Source: JANQIO01 sp043585095
GTDB taxonomy: Bacteria > Pseudomonadota > Gammaproteobacteria > Pseudomonadales > Halieaceae
NCBI GenBank assembly: GCA_043585095.1
Contig: CP121321.1
Coordinates: forward strand, 1,612,001 to 1,676,000
DNA: 64,000 nucleotides
Direction: 5' to 3'
Position numbers and translations under genes: made by a program. The notes under the pieces are model-generated. The model was not told the origin of the DNA. It saw nothing but the letters and a program-made list of their open reading frames with translations, and searched no databases. Each line of letters opens with the position of its first letter. Position 1 is the first letter of the stretch. Below are positions 59,525 to 64,000 of this stretch, in pieces.

Positions 59525-60712
59525 TTAGCAGCCCTTGCCTTCGCCAATCACTCGTACGTTGATGACGCCTTCAATCGCGCGCATTTTGTCTAGCACGCCC
59601 TCGCTAGGCACACAAACAACGTCAATCAAATTGTAGGCAACGTCGTCCCGACTTTTGTTAAGCATGTCGATGACGTTAATGTTCTCTTCGGCGAGCAAGG
59701 AAAGTAGCTTGCCCAGCATGGTCGGAATATTGTCGTTAGCAATGGCGATTCGTACCCCATCGCAAGGCTCAAGCTGCAGGGTCGGAAAATTGACCGAGTT
59801 GCGTATGTTGCCGTTCTCTAGAAAATCCCGAACCTGGTCCGCTGCCATAATGGCGCAGTTGTCTTCCGCCTCATCTGTGCTCGCGCCTATATGGGGCATC
59901 AGGATCACGTCGTCGCGACCAATCAGTTTGGGATGGGGGAAGTCAGTGATGTAAAGACGCAGATTGCCGTTTTCGAGTGCGTCGACCACCGCATCGATGT
60001 CGACAATCTCTTGGCGGGCGAAGTTAAGCACGCAGGCACCCGGGCGCAGATGCTGTAGCAAATCAGAATTAACCAGGCCGCGCGTACTATCCAGCACGGG
60101 AAGATGCAGGGAGATATAATCGCTCCGGGCAAACAAGGGACCCAATGCGTCCATTTTCTGAACCCTGCTGGACAGGCGCCAGGCAGCATCGACTGAGAGT
60201 GCTGGGTCAAAGCCGCAGACACCCATATTCAAAGTCAGGCCCATCTCGGCCACTAGCGACCCTATCGCACCGAGCCCGACGACACCTAAAGTTTTACCAG
60301 TGATTTCGCTGCCCTTGAACTGCTTTTTCTGTGCTTCCAGCAGTTTGTTCAGCTCGGCCTCATCTCCGATCTCTTTGAGGGTGTCAACATAGTTAATACC
60401 TTGCAAGATGCCTCGAGAGCCCAGCAGGAGCCCTGCCGCGACCAGCTCTTTCACTGCATTGGCATTGGCTCCAGGCGCATTGAACACGGGAATACCGCGC
60501 CGTGTGCATTCCTTAACAGGGATATTGTTAGTGCCAGCACCGGCCCTGCCAATGCAGGTAACCGACTCAGCAATCTCTTCCATGCTGAGCTTGTGGCTGC
60601 GCAACATAATGGCGTCTGGCTGGCCGAACTCACTTGCCAGTTCATAGTTGTCTCGGGGAAATCGCTCCAGACCCAAAGTTGAGATTTGATTGAGCGTCAG
60701 TACCTTGTACAC
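59525..60712 (-). CDS. serA: D-3-phosphoglycerate dehydrogenase
   Basis: A 395-aa D-isomer-specific 2-hydroxyacid dehydrogenase with a C-terminal ACT domain. The NAD-binding loop is LGVVGLGAIGSLVAEMG, the catalytic Arg is in LNFARQEIVD and the catalytic His in MPHIGASTDEAE. The ACT domain (IAIANDNIPTMLGKLLSLLAEENINV) would bind serine for feedback control. It opens serine synthesis, which feeds glycine, cysteine and one-carbon supply for MetH. It lies 15 bp downstream of ppiD. Confidence 0.95.
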   Translation of the reverse strand: MYKVLTLNQISTLGLERFPRDNYELASEFGQPDAIMLRSHKLSMEEIAESVTCIGRAGAGTNNIPVKECTRRGIPVFNAPGANANAVKELVAAGLLLGSRGILQGINYVDTLKEIGDEAELNKLLEAQKKQFKGSEITGKTLGVVGLGAIGSLVAEMGLTLNMGVCGFDPALSVDAAWRLSSRVQKMDALGPLFARSDYISLHLPVLDSTRGLVNSDLLQHLRPGACVLNFARQEIVDIDAVVDALENGNLRLYITDFPHPKLIGRDDVILMPHIGASTDEAEDNCAIMAADQVRDFLENGNIRNSVNFPTLQLEPCDGVRIAIANDNIPTMLGKLLSLLAEENINVIDMLNKSRDDVAYNLIDVVCVPSEGVLDKMRAIEGVINVRVIGEGKGC

Positions 60713-60727
60713 GTTTAGGGCCTCGTA

Positions 60728-62608
60728 TTAGCTGCGCGTAATGTCTGCGTCGGTACGCAGCTGTTGTAAGAAATTCTGATCTGCTTGTTGGCCGTGCTCG
60801 CTAATGAGCTGTCGCTCTATTAACTGCTGACGCCCTGCGGGAAGCCTGTCCTTGCTTACCTGCAGAACCCTCACCAACTCAAATATCTCTACATCTCCTT
60901 CGCTATTCTGTACGTAGTCAAAGGTGGATTGGCCCTCTTCGGGCGCGGCCAGCCTGAACGCGCGGCGCAAAAGCGTATCAGGCGCAGATGGATTGTTACG
61001 TGTCGTAGCGAGTTCTACTTGCCACTCATAGTCGTTTGATTGCGCCAGTGCCTCTATCGAACTGCCGGCTCGCAATTCAGCTAATACTTGTTCGGCCATT
61101 GCGCGAATCTGTTCTCGCGCGATTTCATCGCGCAGCTGCGCGACGATCTGTGACTTAACCTCTGCCAGCGGACGAAGCTCAGGCAGATTGTGCCTGCGCA
61201 CGCGCAAGGCCACGAAGTGCTCGGCGTCCAGTTCTATGACCTCACTGTTAAAGCCATCCTCCAGCACCTCCGTACTGAACGCTGCAGCCAGTAAACGGCC
61301 ATTAGAAAACAGTGGGTCGGCCGAACTCCTCGACACGGGTTCGCTAACTTCCACCTCAACCCCAATCTGCTCTGCGGGTCGGTCAAGATCTTCAGCGTTA
61401 AATGCCAGATCCTTCAGGCGCTCTACGGCCTGTATGAGATCCCTCGAGGCGGCTTCTGATGCCAGGCGGCGTTCCAGCTCTGCGCGCACGTCTGCAAACT
61501 CACGTACCTCGCCAGGCCGTAGTTCAAGCAATTTTATGATGTGGCGACCCGCCTCTGTCTGAACCGGCTCAGAGATCGCACCCACGTCAAGTTGGGCGAT
61601 CGCCTCTTCCATAGGCTCGGGAAATACGCTGCCGTCAGTGAAGCCCAGTTCACCGCCGGCGGAGGCGGAGCCGACGTCGTCGGACGCATCCGCTGCGACA
61701 TCTGCAAATGCTTCGCCCGCGGCCAGTCTGTTTTGTATCGCAGCGACACGTGCCTCTGCATCAGCCGGCGACTCGTCACTGCCAGGCGTAATCAGGATAT
61801 GCGCCACGCGGCGCTGTTCGGGCTGCCGCCAGGCATCTCGCTCGAGTTCATAGAGCTCGCGAACCTCGTCCTCGTCTACCTCACCCAGAAAGTCTTCAGT
61901 GGTGAGCTCGACGTAATCCAGAACAACGGTCTCTTCGGTCATATAGGACGCGCTATTTGCCTCGTAGGCTGCCTGGATTCGCTCCTCTGTGACCTCTGCG
62001 TCAGAACGAAACTGAGCGATGGGCAGCACCATATAGCGGATATCGCGTTTCTCCTCCGCGACAGCTGCAAGCAGCTCTACTTCAGCGGTGGTAGCAAACG
62101 TCGACCCGGCTATTCCCGAACGCAATTGCGTCATAAGCATGTCCTGCTTCAGGGCGGCCTGAAAACCTGCGGGGCTGTAGCCCTGATCCGCTACCACGCG
62201 ACGAAACATAGCCTCGTCGAAGCGGCCGTTGACCTTGAACACATCCATGTCGGCAATAAAGTCCACCAAAGCCTGATCTGAAACTGACATGTCGTAGTCT
62301 GCGGCTGCCTGAATGAGCAGGCTTTTTTGTATCAAGAATTCGAGCGACGGTCCGGCTAACAACTGATCATCCAGAAGCGAAGGGTCAATATTCTCTCCCA
62401 TCGTCATTAGTAATCGGCGTTTCTGCTGATTGATCTGTAACTGCAGTTCGGTCGCGGGGATGCGGTCACTACCCACCTCGGCAACGTATTGCACCCCTCC
62501 TCCTGACAGCAGCGACTCAACACCCACGAGGGCAAACGGGACGACGATAAGAGCCATGATCACCTTGGCGGTTGTGCCCTGGAGATTTTGGCGAAGATTC
62601 TGAAGCAT
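60728..62608 (-). CDS. ppiD: SurA N-terminal/PpiD-type peptidylprolyl isomerase
   Basis: A 626-aa periplasmic chaperone anchored by one helix (VIMALIVVPFALVGVESLL). A SurA-like N-domain follows, then a parvulin domain with RVAHILITPG, GGELGFTDGSVFPEPMEEA and TEAGRHIIKLLE, and a C-terminal helical region. PpiD assists outer-membrane protein folding near the SecYEG translocon. The position downstream of lon and hupB is conserved. Confidence 0.95.
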   Translation of the reverse strand: MLQNLRQNLQGTTAKVIMALIVVPFALVGVESLLSGGGVQYVAEVGSDRIPATELQLQINQQKRRLLMTMGENIDPSLLDDQLLAGPSLEFLIQKSLLIQAAADYDMSVSDQALVDFIADMDVFKVNGRFDEAMFRRVVADQGYSPAGFQAALKQDMLMTQLRSGIAGSTFATTAEVELLAAVAEEKRDIRYMVLPIAQFRSDAEVTEERIQAAYEANSASYMTEETVVLDYVELTTEDFLGEVDEDEVRELYELERDAWRQPEQRRVAHILITPGSDESPADAEARVAAIQNRLAAGEAFADVAADASDDVGSASAGGELGFTDGSVFPEPMEEAIAQLDVGAISEPVQTEAGRHIIKLLELRPGEVREFADVRAELERRLASEAASRDLIQAVERLKDLAFNAEDLDRPAEQIGVEVEVSEPVSRSSADPLFSNGRLLAAAFSTEVLEDGFNSEVIELDAEHFVALRVRRHNLPELRPLAEVKSQIVAQLRDEIAREQIRAMAEQVLAELRAGSSIEALAQSNDYEWQVELATTRNNPSAPDTLLRRAFRLAAPEEGQSTFDYVQNSEGDVEIFELVRVLQVSKDRLPAGRQQLIERQLISEHGQQADQNFLQQLRTDADITRS

Positions 62609-62962
62609 AATTGATGAGCTACCGGAACTGTCATTGTAAATGTCGCACAGCCTCGATGACCGCGCGCAGAAGGCGCAATTCTACGTGTCTTGGCAGAAGC
62701 AGTAAAAGGAAATTGAACCTGTCTCGAGCAGGTAACTGGGGCCCCGCCTACTGAACTGGCAGATCTTCTTGGAGCTGCCGGGCTACGGCAGTGTGCCTTA
62801 GCGAGGCGACACCATCGAGCCTCGAGAGGCGTAAAGAAGTGAGGCAAAAAGATAGGCAAAAAAAAGCGCACTGTAAGTGCGCTCTTTCATGCATTGAATC
62901 TCAACTAACGCGGCAGTAATACTTAAACCGCCAAATTGCACTCGCCGAGAAGTTACTGCTTG
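62609..62962. other. 354-bp intergenic region between hupB and ppiD
   Basis: It holds the hupB terminator near its right end and presumably the ppiD promoter. I found no tRNA-like fold or supported small gene on either strand. Confidence 0.5.
62857..62884 (-). terminator. Rho-independent terminator of hupB
   Basis: Read on the minus strand: AGCGCACT, loop TAC, AGTGCGCT followed by a run of T, about 80 bp past the hupB stop. A perfect 8-bp stem with a T-tract makes this a strong candidate. Confidence 0.85.
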
Positions 62963-63238
62963 CTAGCTGTTAACGGCGTCTTTGAGGGCCTTGCCCGCTT
63001 TGAAGCCCGGCACTGTGGCAGCAGGAATCTGGATTTCTGCGCCAGTCTGAGGATTGCGGCCGGTACGCGCAGCGCGTTCTTTAACGGCAAAAGTCCCGAA
63101 GCCTACCAGTGCTACAGAGTCGCCTTGTTTCAGTGCACCTGTGATGCTGTCTACGACCGCATCCAACGCGCGACCAGCAGCAGCTTTAGGAATGTCAGCG
63201 GATGCTGCGATTGCGTCAATAAGTTCAGTTTTGTTCAC
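62963..63238 (-). CDS. hupB: HU family DNA-binding protein (beta-type)
   Basis: A 91-aa histone-like protein. MNKTELIDAIAASADIPKAAA begins the family's helical dimerisation part, and GFGTFAVKERAARTGRNPQTG is the DNA-bending arm signature. The start is GTG with AAGGGGA upstream. Its location just downstream of lon and before ppiD is the usual hupB context. Confidence 0.97.
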   Translation of the reverse strand: MNKTELIDAIAASADIPKAAAGRALDAVVDSITGALKQGDSVALVGFGTFAVKERAARTGRNPQTGAEIQIPAATVPGFKAGKALKDAVNS

Positions 63239-63328
63239 ACTTATCCCCTTCTAGAATTTTTTTTGCGTGGACGTTTTTATTAGGCCTGTCAGTCATCACC
63301 GCCAGACTCGTCTATCATTTTCAGTACG

Positions 63329-63348
63329 GGGTGCGTTAGCACACCCCT
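63329..63348 (-). terminator. Hairpin downstream of lon
   Basis: On the minus strand: GGGGTGTG, loop CTAA, CGCACCCC, an 8-bp stem with one G-U pair that forms only in the lon-sense RNA (the other strand has a C-A mismatch). No T-run follows, so it may stabilise or end the lon message. Confidence 0.45.
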
Positions 63349-63430
63349 ACCGTTTACTTTCGTTTGCCTCGTTATCACCTGATATGACTCTATCTTAGCT
63401 CTAAGACTACGGTCAACCGGAGCATATCGC

Positions 63431-64000
63431 TTAATGGGTATTAATGCGATTCTTTTCCTCTGAATCCGTGTCTTCTGTCGGCTTTATAGGATCAGCCAGG
63501 TAGTCCTCATCCGACAGCGGCTCAGGCATGGACTCCAAGGCAATATCGAGCACCTCGTCAATCCATTTCACCGGGCATATCTTGAGGTCCGCTTTAATGT
63601 TGTCAGGTATCTCCTGAAGATCACGCTCATTTTCCTGTGGGATCACAACAGTAGTAATCCCACCTCGATGGGCGGCCAGCAGTTTTTCCTTCAACCCCCC
63701 AATGGGAAGCACTTCACCACGCAACGTTATCTCACCTGTCATGGCAACTTCAGACAGCACCGGGATACCCGTCATCACGGAAACTAAAGCCGTGCACATA
63801 GCGATCCCGGCGCTGGGGCCATCTTTAGGTGTGGCGCCCTCGGGCACGTGAATGTGTAGGTCGTGCTTGTCATAGTAGCTGGCCGGGATGCCGAGTAACT
63901 GCGAACGGCTGCGCACGACGGTGTACGCCGCCTGGATAGACTCCTGCATCACATCGCCTAGCGAGCCCGTTTTGACCTGGCGCCCCTTGCCGGTTACGGC
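63431..64000 (-). CDS. lon: ATP-dependent protease Lon, C-terminal part
   Basis: The frame runs from the window edge to a stop at 63431. The visible part is the protease domain: TGSLGDVMQES at the edge, the catalytic serine in PKDGPSAGIAM and the catalytic lysine in GGLKEKLLAAHRGG. The tail ends about 30 residues past LDIALESMP. Lon degrades misfolded and regulatory proteins. The ATPase domain lies outside the window. Confidence 0.96.
   Translation of the reverse strand, partial: AVTGKGRQVKTGSLGDVMQESIQAAYTVVRSRSQLLGIPASYYDKHDLHIHVPEGATPKDGPSAGIAMCTALVSVMTGIPVLSEVAMTGEITLRGEVLPIGGLKEKLLAAHRGGITTVVIPQENERDLQEIPDNIKADLKICPVKWIDEVLDIALESMPEPLSDEDYLADPIKPTEDTDSEEKNRINTH

Noticed and set aside
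62609..62962. tRNA gene near ppiD
   Set aside because: No T-loop GTTCGA-type sequence with matching acceptor stem was found on either strand.

Overview
The window reads as chromosomal DNA of a Gram-negative, aerobic, fatty-acid-oxidising gammaproteobacterium. Outer-membrane and periplasmic proteins are present (MlaA, a LysM lytic transglycosylase, several lipoproteins). So are NhaB, ArfB, NfuA, DUF1415, DUF2805/TIGR03643 and DUF2970. The gene orders dnaQ-rnhA-methyltransferase-gloB-mltD and ppiD-hupB-lon are typical gammaproteobacterial ones. The load of acyl-CoA, SDR, GMC, DUF3604 and DUF1214 genes resembles marine Halieaceae (OM60/NOR5) or related Cellvibrionales. That placement is an inference from gene content only. 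I see no rRNA, tRNA, CRISPR array, transposase or phage gene.

Layout. 1-6.3 kb: a partial unknown gene, an SDR, an acyl-CoA dehydrogenase overlapping an amino-acid permease, a YdjM-like membrane protein, ArfB, a lipoprotein and an acyltransferase. 6.3-20 kb is an accessory, catabolic stretch: acyl-CoA ligase plus enoyl-CoA hydratase; a 560-bp gene-free segment with several dyads; a two-gene unknown module with a TonB-like membrane anchor; a four-gene operon (DUF1214 protein, SDR, SnoaL-like protein, DUF3604 protein); a serine hydrolase; a GMC oxidoreductase; and two carboxymuconolactone decarboxylase-like proteins with altered active-site motifs. 20-30 kb: DUF1415, DUF2805, S1/P1 nuclease, an orphan periplasmic binding protein coupled to mlaA and an alpha/beta hydrolase, a VOC protein ending in a tandem array, acuI, sohB, nudC and nhaB. 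30-36 kb: the dnaQ to mltD housekeeping cluster, a class III-type sirtuin and an LLM oxidoreductase. 36-46 kb: long-chain acyl-CoA ligase, an AddAB-like helicase/nuclease pair, DAHP synthase and nfuA. 46-64 kb: metH with a promoter overlapped by a perfect dyad, DUF2970, a 41-aa membrane microprotein, sulfite reductase plus DUF934, a KefB-like antiporter, etfBA with ETF-QO, serA, ppiD, hupB and the 3' part of lon.

How the genes fit together: acyl-CoA ligases, acyl-CoA dehydrogenase, enoyl-CoA hydratase, ETF and ETF-QO form a coherent beta-oxidation and electron-transfer set. MetH, sulfite reductase, SerA and NfuA serve sulfur, one-carbon and Fe-S metabolism. The most unusual sequence signals are the short tandem arrays that begin inside the last codons of genes and repeat the stop codon (VOC gene, nfuA), the dyad over the metH -35 element, the uncharacterised DUF1214/SDR/SnoaL/DUF3604 operon and the unknown TonB-like two-gene module.
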